Below, in pieces: positions 17,971 through 26,033 of a stretch of 46,078 nucleotides of DNA. The stretch comes from Patescibacteria group bacterium. Lineage in GTDB: Bacteria > Patescibacteriota > Patescibacteriia > Patescibacteriales > JAQTRU01. Numbering within the stretch: the first letter of the stretch is position 1; each line of letters starts with the position of its first letter. Both the position numbers and the translations under genes were made by a program. The notes under the pieces are model-generated. The model was given only the letters and a program-made list of their open reading frames with translations, ran no database searches and was not told the origin of the DNA. Location: the NCBI GenBank assembly GCA_028716725.1, contig JAQUPG010000013.1, positions 1 to 46,078 of the forward strand. Reading direction: 5' to 3'.

Positions 17971-18974
17971 TGGTGAAAAAAATATTTATAATCTGGGGCC
18001 GGGAAGCGGAGCTTAGCCGCTATTTAGCCGAAGGTTTAGGCGCCGAATTAAAGCAGGTTTATATAAAAAAATGGGGGAAAGTAAAATTGCCGGCTTTAAT
18101 CCGCTACGGCCTTCAGGGCTTTAAAACTTTATTTATTTTAGCCGCCCAAAAGCCGGAAACGGTGATTGTCCAAAATCCGCCGATTTTTGCCGCTTTAGTT
18201 TGCTATTTTTATTGTACTATAGCCGGAGCGAAATTAGCAATAGATTCGCACACGGCGGCCTTCCTGGACAGAAAGTGGATTTTTTTCCATTGGCTTTTTA
18301 AATTTGCTGCTAAACGGGCTGTTTTAAATACCTGCCATAATTTTAAAAATCTGGCTGTCTTAAAAAAATGGGGGATTAAAGAAGCGATGGTAATCCAGTT
18401 TTATAATCCGGTTTATAAAGAAGAAGAATTAAGGCAAGAGATGAAGGATAAAGAAATTTCAGAATTGGTAAAAAAATCCCGGCTGCCGATTATGATGGTT
18501 AACCGCTTCGCGGGTGACGACGACTGGCCGACGGTTTTAGCTGCGGCCGCTTTATTGCCGGAAGCCAATTTTTTTATTACTGGCAATCCGCCCTCTTCTT
18601 TGAAAGAAAAATTGCCGGCTAACGTCTGCCTTACCGGTTATTTGCCGCATGGAGAATTTATGAAGCTAATGTGGCGTTGCCGGCTTATCCTCGCTTTTAC
18701 CTTAAGGCCAGATACGGTCCTTTGGTCAGTCAGGGAAATTATGGCTTTAGCTAAGCCGTTTATTACGACCGACTCCGAAATTTTAAGGCATTATTTCGGC
18801 GAGGTGGCTTTATTTACAAAATCCGACCCGGGGCAGTTAAAAGAAAGAATTCTTTCGGCCCTGAAGGAAGAAGGCCGGATTAAAGAAAAAATAAAAATTT
18901 TTTTAGAAAAAGATAAGGAAAGGTGGAAAAAAGAAATTTCTCTTGCTAATAAAATTTTAAATAATAAAAAGTAA
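17970..18974 (+). CDS. Glycosyltransferase (GT-B/family 4-like)
   Basis: 'FIIWGREAELSRYLAEGLGAELKQVYIKKWG...TVIVQNPPIFAALV...AKPFITTDSEILRHYFGEVALF'; ORF extends to 17907 through repeat units. Confidence 0.75.
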   Translation: MVKKIFIIWGREAELSRYLAEGLGAELKQVYIKKWGKVKLPALIRYGLQGFKTLFILAAQKPETVIVQNPPIFAALVCYFYCTIAGAKLAIDSHTAAFLDRKWIFFHWLFKFAAKRAVLNTCHNFKNLAVLKKWGIKEAMVIQFYNPVYKEEELRQEMKDKEISELVKKSRLPIMMVNRFAGDDDWPTVLAAAALLPEANFFITGNPPSSLKEKLPANVCLTGYLPHGEFMKLMWRCRLILAFTLRPDTVLWSVREIMALAKPFITTDSEILRHYFGEVALFTKSDPGQLKERILSALKEEGRIKEKIKIFLEKDKERWKKEISLANKILNNKK

Positions 18975-19023
18975 GGGTAAGCCGTCTTTTTTCGTAAAGA
19001 GGCGGGCTGACCAGGGGAAACCT

Positions 19024-19239
19024 ATGATTATTTTAAAAGAGTACCTTTTTACTTTTGGCTGGGCTTTAGTCGGCTCTTTGTCTATGGCGATTGCTTTAGC
19101 CATTATGCTTCGGGTATTTAGTTGGCTGACGCCGATTAACGAATGGGAAGAAATAAAAAAAGGCAATGTCGGGGTAGCGATTGTTATCGCTTCGGTTATT
19201 ATCAGCGCGGCGATTGTTATCGGCAATACGATTATCTAA
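19024..19239 (+). CDS. DUF350-family small membrane protein
   Basis: 71 aa, two TM segments, 'TPINEWEEIKKGNVGVAIVIASVIISAAIVIGN'. Confidence 0.7.
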   Translation: MIILKEYLFTFGWALVGSLSMAIALAIMLRVFSWLTPINEWEEIKKGNVGVAIVIASVIISAAIVIGNTII

Positions 19240-19274
19240 AGATTGTTTAGGTTAAGGAGGCAAGATTAATAAAT

Positions 19275-20741
19275 ATGAAAAAAATAATATTAATTTTGCT
19301 ATTTGTAATAATATTACTTTTAGGCTTGGTTTTTATCGCCCAAGAGGCGCAGGCCGGCCTTTTGGATTTTTTTTATAAGACTAAAGAAAAATTAACTATT
19401 TCCGGCAACCAATTGTTTTTCGCCGGAGGGCCGATAACTTTAAGAGGCGTGGCCGTCGGCGACCCCTATTCGCGGCAAACTACCTATAGAAGGACAACCA
19501 GCGATTACATAACAATAAGCAAAGACTGGCGGGCCAATGTTGTCCGCTTGTCAATCCACCCCAGTTACCAGAAAGAAGAAAAAAGGGTTAAAAAAATCCT
19601 GGCGGATGAAGTGGCCGCCGCCCGGGAAAATAATTTATTTGTCATTATAGACTACCACGTCATCGGCTTTCCTAACGGCTGGTATAAGTCCTGGCCGGAA
19701 GGAGAGGCCCAAGGTTATTCTTACGACAGCAGCTTTAAGGTCGCTATGGATTTCTGGAAATCTATAGCCGTCGAGTACCGCGACGACCAGGGAGTGATTT
19801 TTGAATTGTGGAATGAGCCGGCGGACCAAAAGACGAGGGCCTGGGAAGACATAAAGCCTTATTGGGAGCGCCTTTATGGTTTAATCAGGAGCCAGGGCGC
19901 AGCCAATATAATTATTGCTCCGGGCGTATATTGGACTTATGATTTAAGGGGAATAAAAGATGACCCTCTGCCCGGGGAAAATATCGGTTATGCCTGGCAT
20001 AATTATCCTTTCTCCGGCCAATATTTAAAATGGTCGCAGGCTCTGGATAATTTAAATAAATATTATCCGGTTTTTGTGACGGAATGGGGATTTAGCGCCG
20101 ATCCGGCTAAAAGGCATTATGCTAAGTTAGAAGATTACGGCACGCCTTTTAAAAAATATTTAATTGACGAGGGCTTGAATTTTACCGCCTGGTGCTGGCA
20201 TAATCCCTGGGATCCGAGAATGTTTGAAAGTAACTGGGTGGATTTAACCCCTTATGGAAAATTTGTGAAAGATTTTCTTCTTGGCGTTGAAGCGAGTGAA
20301 GAATTCAGCGAAGAAATAAATAATTTCATAAAAAACGGGGCTGATGACAATTCCCGCCGCCTGGGGGAGGGGGAGAGGCGGGCCGTGGTTTATTCTTTTA
20401 AAATGGCTTTCTCCCGCAATCCGGAAACGAGCCAGGATTTTTCTGATATTATAAAAATTGTTAACGGCCGCTGGCCGTCGCAGAAAAGCCAGGTAGCCGA
20501 GAATCAGGCTAAAAATAATTTTAAAAAAATATATAGGCGCGAGGCGGACATGGGTAATAAGAATGACGAGGCGGCGATAACGGTTATGGCTTACGGCCTG
20601 CGCCAAAGGGCGGAGAACAGGAATCTTGATAGCGAGAAGCAGGGGATAAAAATTTTTAAAAATATTTTTGGCCGGCTGCCGCAGACGACCGAGGACTGGA
20701 ATATTATGCAGGCCATAACTTATTCCGGGGCGAAGAGGTAA
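19275..20741 (+). CDS. Secreted glycoside hydrolase family 5 (cellulase-like) with C-terminal helical repeats
   Basis: 'RGVAVGDPYS...VVRLSIHPSYQ...VIIDYHVIG...VIFELWNEPA...PVFVTEWGFSAD...FTAWCWHN'. Confidence 0.88.
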   Translation: MKKIILILLFVIILLLGLVFIAQEAQAGLLDFFYKTKEKLTISGNQLFFAGGPITLRGVAVGDPYSRQTTYRRTTSDYITISKDWRANVVRLSIHPSYQKEEKRVKKILADEVAAARENNLFVIIDYHVIGFPNGWYKSWPEGEAQGYSYDSSFKVAMDFWKSIAVEYRDDQGVIFELWNEPADQKTRAWEDIKPYWERLYGLIRSQGAANIIIAPGVYWTYDLRGIKDDPLPGENIGYAWHNYPFSGQYLKWSQALDNLNKYYPVFVTEWGFSADPAKRHYAKLEDYGTPFKKYLIDEGLNFTAWCWHNPWDPRMFESNWVDLTPYGKFVKDFLLGVEASEEFSEEINNFIKNGADDNSRRLGEGERRAVVYSFKMAFSRNPETSQDFSDIIKIVNGRWPSQKSQVAENQAKNNFKKIYRREADMGNKNDEAAITVMAYGLRQRAENRNLDSEKQGIKIFKNIFGRLPQTTEDWNIMQAITYSGAKR

Positions 20742-20794
20742 AAGTCAAATCCCCCAGCCCCCTTTATCAAGGGGGTGGAAAAAGATAAAAAAAG

Positions 20795-20827
20795 ACCGGA
20801 GAGGGAAATCCTTCTCCGGTTTTTGTA
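20795..20827. terminator. Terminator hairpin
   Basis: ACCGGAGAGGGAAATCCTTCTCCGGTTTTT. Confidence 0.7.
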
Positions 20828-20838
20828 ATATGAAATAA

Positions 20839-21678
20839 TCATTTCTTGGCTGAAGCCGCCGCAGCTAAAGCCCGTTTCAAGACTTTGCTGTCGGTTTGGC
20901 CGTTGCGGCATTGGTCTAAAGCGAAGAGATACATCTCTATCGCTTTTTTGGTTTGCGGCCCCAGAATGCCGTCAACCATAATTTCCAGGCCGCAGATTTT
21001 TGTCCCGTCGGCTCGGGCATCAGCCTGGAATTCCCAGACTGCCAGATAGCAGAAATAACCGAGCCGGTTCAGTTTCACTTCCCAGTACTTGTCATACGGC
21101 TTTGGCCCGGTAGCCGGTTTTGCTGTCGGCTGGATTAAGATTACGGATTTTTTGGCCGGAGGAGAGATTTTAGCAACCGGGGAGGGCGATGTGTAAATAA
21201 TCTCCGTGGTAGCCGTTATTTCCGCTGGTTCTGTCAAGGCATGGCCGTCTCCGTCCATGAGCCAATAACCAAAACTATCCCATTTCCCGCTTGGCTCACG
21301 GTTGGGCACTAACCTCGAGACATAGCTCTTCATTTCTTCGGTTACTATGTCTTCGGTAGCGCCATTGTATAGCATAATTTGCCGGCGCCAGTTATAGCCG
21401 TCAAAAGCCAATTTGCCGGCGTAAGACGGTGTTGGTTTGCTGGAGTCACCCATCCTCACGTAGTCAATGGGCCGGTTGCTGGCAATGGCCCCCTTGCTGA
21501 TCGTAGTCGCTACCGGGGCCTGATCAGTCTTCAGCTTTGTTTTCGGCGCCTGTTTTCCGGCAGAAGTAGTGGCCTTCTCCTGATTGATTCTTTTAGCCAC
21601 GAGAGGTCCGCCGCAGGCCGAGATGAACATGGCCGCAACAAGAATAATAACTGCCGGAATGAACTTCAGATTTTTCAT
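20839..21678 (-). CDS. Lipoprotein with peptidoglycan-binding-like C-terminal domain
   Basis: Lipobox 'FISAC'; C-term 'LEIMVDGILGPQTKKAIEMYL' resembles PG_binding_1. Confidence 0.6.
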   Translation of the reverse strand: MKNLKFIPAVIILVAAMFISACGGPLVAKRINQEKATTSAGKQAPKTKLKTDQAPVATTISKGAIASNRPIDYVRMGDSSKPTPSYAGKLAFDGYNWRRQIMLYNGATEDIVTEEMKSYVSRLVPNREPSGKWDSFGYWLMDGDGHALTEPAEITATTEIIYTSPSPVAKISPPAKKSVILIQPTAKPATGPKPYDKYWEVKLNRLGYFCYLAVWEFQADARADGTKICGLEIMVDGILGPQTKKAIEMYLFALDQCRNGQTDSKVLKRALAAAASAKK

Positions 21679-21812
21679 GGTCTTACTCCTTCTTTAAACG
21701 GTGTGTTGTTTGTTGTCTGATCTATATCTAGGAAGGTCTATTTTTTGATTTTGGTAAAGAACGGGTTAATGCTTAAAATTAGCATGGCCTTCTTTATTTG
21801 TCAAGAATCCCC

Positions 21813-21841
21813 TTGACTTATTTTGCCTTTTTTGTTAATAT
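21813..21841 (+). promoter_or_regulatory. Sigma70-like promoter
   Basis: TTGACT-N17-TAATAT. Confidence 0.6.
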
Positions 21842-21888
21842 AAAACATCTTAAATATAAAGAGAAAAAAGGGGAATTTTTACGAACAT

Positions 21889-23190
21889 ATGAATAAGAGA
21901 GGAGTTTTTATAATTTTGTCAGTTTTGATTATTTTTGCCGCCGGCGGATTATTCATTCCGAAAAGCCTTGCCCAAACAGAAAAAGAGTATAGGCAGGGGG
22001 AAATGTTTAGTATTGGAGATAAGAATTATCTGGCCGCGAGCAACGGGGCTTTTGTCGAAATATTGGAAATCACCTCGGCCAATAAGCTAATCAAGATAAG
22101 CGAAATTTACGGGCTGGAAAGCGTTAATGATTTATTTGCCTGGCAGGAAAACGCCAAAACTTTTTTAGCGGTTTTAACCGGGCAATATTTAGTTAAATAT
22201 AACATCAGCGATCCGCTTTTCCCCCGCCTTGAAGTCAAGCGCGACCTTTACCAGTGGCGCGGCAAAGGCAAGTATAAGATTGGTTATATGAAATCTTTGG
22301 CTGGCAGCGGTTCGTATCTTTTTACAGGCGGCAATGGCGGCGTAAGAACTTTTTCTAAAGATACGCTGACGGTCCTTGATAACAAAATTTATACTCTGGA
22401 GCCGAGCTACGGCCTCGTAGCCAAAGGAAATATTTTAGCAATTATTATTAAGGATAAGGGTTTTTATGAAAAAGGATTAATTTTTAATATAGCCAGCGGC
22501 AGCTTAAGCGGCGAATATAGCTTAAGCAATAAAGAAAATGTCCAGAGACAGCCGGACATTGATTCAGCTGGCAATGTTTATTTTCCTTCGGACAATAGCC
22601 TAATGAAGATAGGCATAAATTATAAGATTGCGAGTGAGTATTATAATCCGGTTAAGCCGGGCCTTAATTATAGTTATAGCGCCAGGGTTTTGGGGGACAA
22701 AGTTCTTTATGCCAATGGTTTCGGCCTGACTAAATTAGGCGAGAACTTAATAAAGGATAAGTTTTTCTTTTCCGCTCCGACTAATCTCTACGGCCCTAAT
22801 TCCTGGGCCGCCGGGATAGCTATAGGCCAGGACGGCCGGGCAGCGGTTTTAAATAAATCTTCAATTCTGCTTTTAAACAAAGAATTAAATCTTTTGGACC
22901 AATATATATACGAACCTTTAGCGGACGAGCCGGAGGAAACGGATTTAAGAATAGTTTTGGGAAAGTATTGGGCGGCGGCCGGAGAAAGTTTAAATATAAA
23001 AATATTCGGCTTTTGGCCGAACGAAACGGTTACGGTAAGTCTGGGAAGCAGCGAGCAGGCGGTTAAAGTTAATAATTATGGCGCCGCTTCTATAACAATA
23101 GCGGCTCCCGCGGAGAAGGGGGTGGCGCTTATTTCCGCTAACGGCCAGGATTCAAAATTAAATTACCAGACCAGTTTTATTATAAAGTAG
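21889..23190 (+). CDS. Secreted protein, beta-propeller-like
   Basis: 433 aa with signal peptide; repeated 'YFPSDNSLMKIGINYKIASEYYNP'-type segments. Confidence 0.5.
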   Translation: MNKRGVFIILSVLIIFAAGGLFIPKSLAQTEKEYRQGEMFSIGDKNYLAASNGAFVEILEITSANKLIKISEIYGLESVNDLFAWQENAKTFLAVLTGQYLVKYNISDPLFPRLEVKRDLYQWRGKGKYKIGYMKSLAGSGSYLFTGGNGGVRTFSKDTLTVLDNKIYTLEPSYGLVAKGNILAIIIKDKGFYEKGLIFNIASGSLSGEYSLSNKENVQRQPDIDSAGNVYFPSDNSLMKIGINYKIASEYYNPVKPGLNYSYSARVLGDKVLYANGFGLTKLGENLIKDKFFFSAPTNLYGPNSWAAGIAIGQDGRAAVLNKSSILLLNKELNLLDQYIYEPLADEPEETDLRIVLGKYWAAAGESLNIKIFGFWPNETVTVSLGSSEQAVKVNNYGAASITIAAPAEKGVALISANGQDSKLNYQTSFIIK

Positions 23191-23248
23191 ATAATTCCAA
23201 AGGAGGAAGTTGATCCTTTAAAACTAAACAAGGAAATGGAGGCAAGCA

Positions 23249-24349
23249 ATGAGAAAGATTGCTTTTTCCCTTATCGTCTGGCTGATTTTGTCAGCCAGCG
23301 TTTTCGCTGAAACGACTCCGCTTTACATTTACAAAGGCACAGTTATCTGCCGAGATTTTACTGACGGTTCGATTCCCAACAGTAAGGTCCCCATTGGCGC
23401 TGATTCGGTTTTTACACAGGGCGATGATGTTTTAGCTCTGGGGGAGTTCATAAATGTTGTCGGCAAGCATAGATTCAAGGTGGAAAAATATCTAAACGGC
23501 ATTTTTTACAGTGAATATACCACGGGCTGGAAAAATCCGGAAGAAAAATGGGTCTGGGATTATTCCTATTTTGTCCATCCCCAGCCTAACGCCAGACCCG
23601 GCCGGTGGAAATGGATTATTTTCTTCGGGGACAGAGAAGGCGGGTTTGAGCAAGTAGACGAGAAGAATTTCAAAGTCATTAGAACTGATCCGCCTTATAC
23701 TTTCACCGGCGCCGTTGCCTGCCTTAGCATTGCTGATGGTGAAATCAAAAACAGCAAAGTTCCGGTTGGCGTTGACTCGGTTTTCACCGCCGGCGATACT
23801 GTCCGCGGCTTGGTAGAGTTGATAAAAGTTTACGTTAGGCACCGGTTTGGAGTTGTAACGCTTTTTAACGGTCGGTACTGGTCGGAGTATACGTCTGACT
23901 GGAGGGAAGTTGGTTTCGGCTGGGACTACTCGCATTTTACTCCCGAATTGAAGAATGCCCGCGTTGGCGATTGGGAATTCTTGATCTACCTGGAGAGTGA
24001 AGGGCATCTAGACTTTCTGGCAAACATAAAGTTCGGAGTAAAAGAAGCCGAACCCACCGCAGTTGAGTACAACGAGGTAGAGCCTCTCCGCTTTTCTCTT
24101 CACCAGAATTACCCCAATCCTTTCAACCCCGCGACAACCATCAGCTTCAACCTGATCTTCGGCGATGATACTTGCCTTGAGATTTTAAATCTCTCCGGCC
24201 AGAAAGTCGCTACTCTCCTTGACGGTTACTGCGAAGCCGGCCGTCATGAAGTTTACTGGAACGCCACCGGCTTTTCCGCCGGAGTTTATTTCGCCAGGCT
24301 CCAGTCCGGAGATTTCACGGCGACAAAAAAGATGACGTTATTGAAATAA
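23249..24349 (+). CDS. Secreted protein with two internal repeats and T9SS type A C-terminal sorting domain
   Basis: Signal peptide 'MRKIAFSLIVWLILSASVFAE'; repeats 'SIPNSKVPIGADSVFTQGDDV' / 'EIKNSKVPVGVDSVFTAGDTV'; C-term 'LHQNYPNPFNPATTISFNL...LNLSGQKVATLLDGYCEAGRHEVYWNATGFSAGVYFARLQSGDFTATKKMTLLK'. Confidence 0.85.
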   Translation: MRKIAFSLIVWLILSASVFAETTPLYIYKGTVICRDFTDGSIPNSKVPIGADSVFTQGDDVLALGEFINVVGKHRFKVEKYLNGIFYSEYTTGWKNPEEKWVWDYSYFVHPQPNARPGRWKWIIFFGDREGGFEQVDEKNFKVIRTDPPYTFTGAVACLSIADGEIKNSKVPVGVDSVFTAGDTVRGLVELIKVYVRHRFGVVTLFNGRYWSEYTSDWREVGFGWDYSHFTPELKNARVGDWEFLIYLESEGHLDFLANIKFGVKEAEPTAVEYNEVEPLRFSLHQNYPNPFNPATTISFNLIFGDDTCLEILNLSGQKVATLLDGYCEAGRHEVYWNATGFSAGVYFARLQSGDFTATKKMTLLK

Positions 24350-24368
24350 ACGTCAGACACATTTTTAC

Positions 24369-24404
24369 GGAGCCCACACTTTCACGAGTGCGGGCTTCTT
24401 TATT
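24369..24404 (+). terminator. Intrinsic terminator
   Basis: AGCCCACACTTTCACGAGTGCGGGCTTCTTTATTT. Confidence 0.75.
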
Positions 24405-24437
24405 TACAAAAATTATTTTTAGGGTTATTCTTATATT

Positions 24438-24830
24438 ATGATTTTATATATTGATACAACCAATGGGAATAAAATAGAAATCGCTTTGGGAAAAGGGGAG
24501 AGGACTTTAGTGCGCGAAGAATTTGAGGCAAAGTATTCGCAGGCGGAGAAATTACTTCCGGCGATTAAAAAAATGCTGGCCGGAAAAAAAATTAAGCTAT
24601 CAGCCATTTCCGAAATTGTTATCGCGAATAAGAGCGGCGTTAATACCGGCTTTACGGCTTTGCGCATCGGCGTGGTTACGGCTAATGCTTTGGGCTACGC
24701 CTTGGGCATTCCGGTCAGGGGGGCGGCCAATAAGCTTAAGAGCAAAAAGTTTTCCGGGTTTGATGTTATAGAGCCGGTTTATAGCCAAAATCCTAATATT
24801 ACTAAGCAAAAAGCTCCTGCTGTGGATTAA
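24438..24830 (+). CDS. tsaB: TsaB-like tRNA threonylcarbamoyladenosine biosynthesis protein (short)
   Basis: 'MILYIDTTNGNKIEIAL...ISEIVIANKSGVNTGFTALRIGVVTANALGYALGIPVRG'. Confidence 0.8.
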   Translation: MILYIDTTNGNKIEIALGKGERTLVREEFEAKYSQAEKLLPAIKKMLAGKKIKLSAISEIVIANKSGVNTGFTALRIGVVTANALGYALGIPVRGAANKLKSKKFSGFDVIEPVYSQNPNITKQKAPAVD

Positions 24831-24886
24831 CTGTTGAAAAGTTGATAAATAAGGCGCTTATTTAGTTTTACAAGGGGCAAAAGAAT

Positions 24887-24918
24887 AAACCCACTTATTA
24901 ACAAGCTGGGTTTTTTGT
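24887..24918 (+). terminator. Intrinsic terminator
   Basis: AACCCAC...GCTGGGTTTTTTGTTT. Confidence 0.65.
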
Positions 24919-24965
24919 TTGGCAATTTTACTTATATTAGGAAAAAAGTTGGATTTTTATCATCA

Positions 24966-25031
24966 TTGACTTTAGGCTAAAAGTGGAGTATAATTAAAGT
25001 ATAAAGGTGAAAAGTGGGGAATAGAGGTGAA
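24966..25031 (+). promoter_or_regulatory. mraZ promoter with GTGG-type MraZ-box-like repeats
   Basis: TTGACT-N17-TATAAT; AGTGGAGT in the spacer, then AGGTGAAAAGTGGGGAATAGAGGTGAA. Confidence 0.65.
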
Positions 25032-25088
25032 TGAATGTTATTTTTCGCTACCGCGAAAAAGCCGCACTACGAATGCGGCACATCCCTG

Positions 25089-25120
25089 CCCGCTAGCCTG
25101 CGGCAGCTTAGGCAGGCGGG
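25089..25120. repeat. GCCTGC..GCAGGC palindromic repeat
   Basis: gcccgctagcctgcggcagcttaggcaggcgggc. Confidence 0.65.
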
Positions 25121-25173
25121 CGAATTAAATTAAATCCATAAGTTTTTTAAAAATAAAAACAAAAAACTAAATT

Positions 25174-25325
25174 GGTTGGCCAAGATACTAAGCGCCAACC
25201 GTAAAAGTTCTAACCTTTTGGCTAGAGCATGGGGATGGCCTCGCCTCGGGCCTATCGGGGCAATCTTTATAAATTAAGGCAAAGAAGGGGTCTGATAAAT
25301 CAAACCTTGTTGGGAGATTATCAGA
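25174..25325 (+). ncRNA. Candidate structured mraZ 5' leader
   Basis: Hairpins GGTTGGC/GCCAACC (25174-25200), AAAAG/CTTTT (25203-25219), GATGGCCTCG/CGGGGCAATC (25234-25265), TCTGATAA/TTATCAGA (25291-25325). Confidence 0.5.
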
Positions 25326-25366
25326 CTTCTCTTGGGTCCTAATTAAGATCTACATTCTGGATAATT

Positions 25367-25798
25367 ATGTTTATTGGTGAATATCAACATAGCCTGGATA
25401 GTAAAGGAAGATTAGCTGTCCCGGCTAAATTTAGAGTTTTACTTAAAGGCGGAGCGGTTGTAACCAGGGGACTGGATAACTGCCTTTTTTTGTATCCGAA
25501 AAAACAATGGGAAATCCTGGCCACTAAACTGGCAGGGCTGCCCATAAGCCAGGCCAAAGCCCGGGCTTTTTCCCGTTTGATGCTCGCCGGGGCTATGGAC
25601 GTTGAATTTGATAATCAGGGAAGAATTACTCTTCCGGGGTATTTAAGAAAATTTGCCGGCTTAAAAAGGAAATCAATTATCGCCGGGCTTTATGACCGTT
25701 TAGAAATCTGGGACGAGGCGATCTGGAATAAATATAAAAGCGGGACAGAAAAACAAAGCAGTGATATCGCGGAAACTTTAGGCGAGCTAGGGGTTTAG
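25367..25798 (+). CDS. mraZ: Transcriptional regulator MraZ
   Basis: 'MFIGEYQHSLDSKGRLAVPAKFR...VEFDNQGRITLPGYLRKFAGL'. Confidence 0.97.
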   Translation: MFIGEYQHSLDSKGRLAVPAKFRVLLKGGAVVTRGLDNCLFLYPKKQWEILATKLAGLPISQAKARAFSRLMLAGAMDVEFDNQGRITLPGYLRKFAGLKRKSIIAGLYDRLEIWDEAIWNKYKSGTEKQSSDIAETLGELGV

Positions 25799-25978
25799 TA
25801 TTAACAATTGACAATTAACATAAAAATAAAAACAAAAATATGACGAAAAAAATTCAATGCCAGGGCCTGGGCGACACCAACGGCAGCGTTAAGATAAAAA
25901 TTATAAGGGCGCCCTTGGTCGACAGCCAGCAATTGCGAAGGATAATTTTTTCCCGAGCGCGGGCCTTGGTGCTGTAAT

Positions 25979-26006
25979 CGCATAACGCATAACGTGAAAC
26001 GCATAA
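25979..26006. repeat. Short degenerate (CGCATAA)n tandem repeat
   Basis: cgcataa cgcataa cgtgaaa cgcataa, exact 7-bp phase. Confidence 0.85.
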
Positions 26007-26033
26007 CATTTAATATTTAGATTGTTGAATCAG

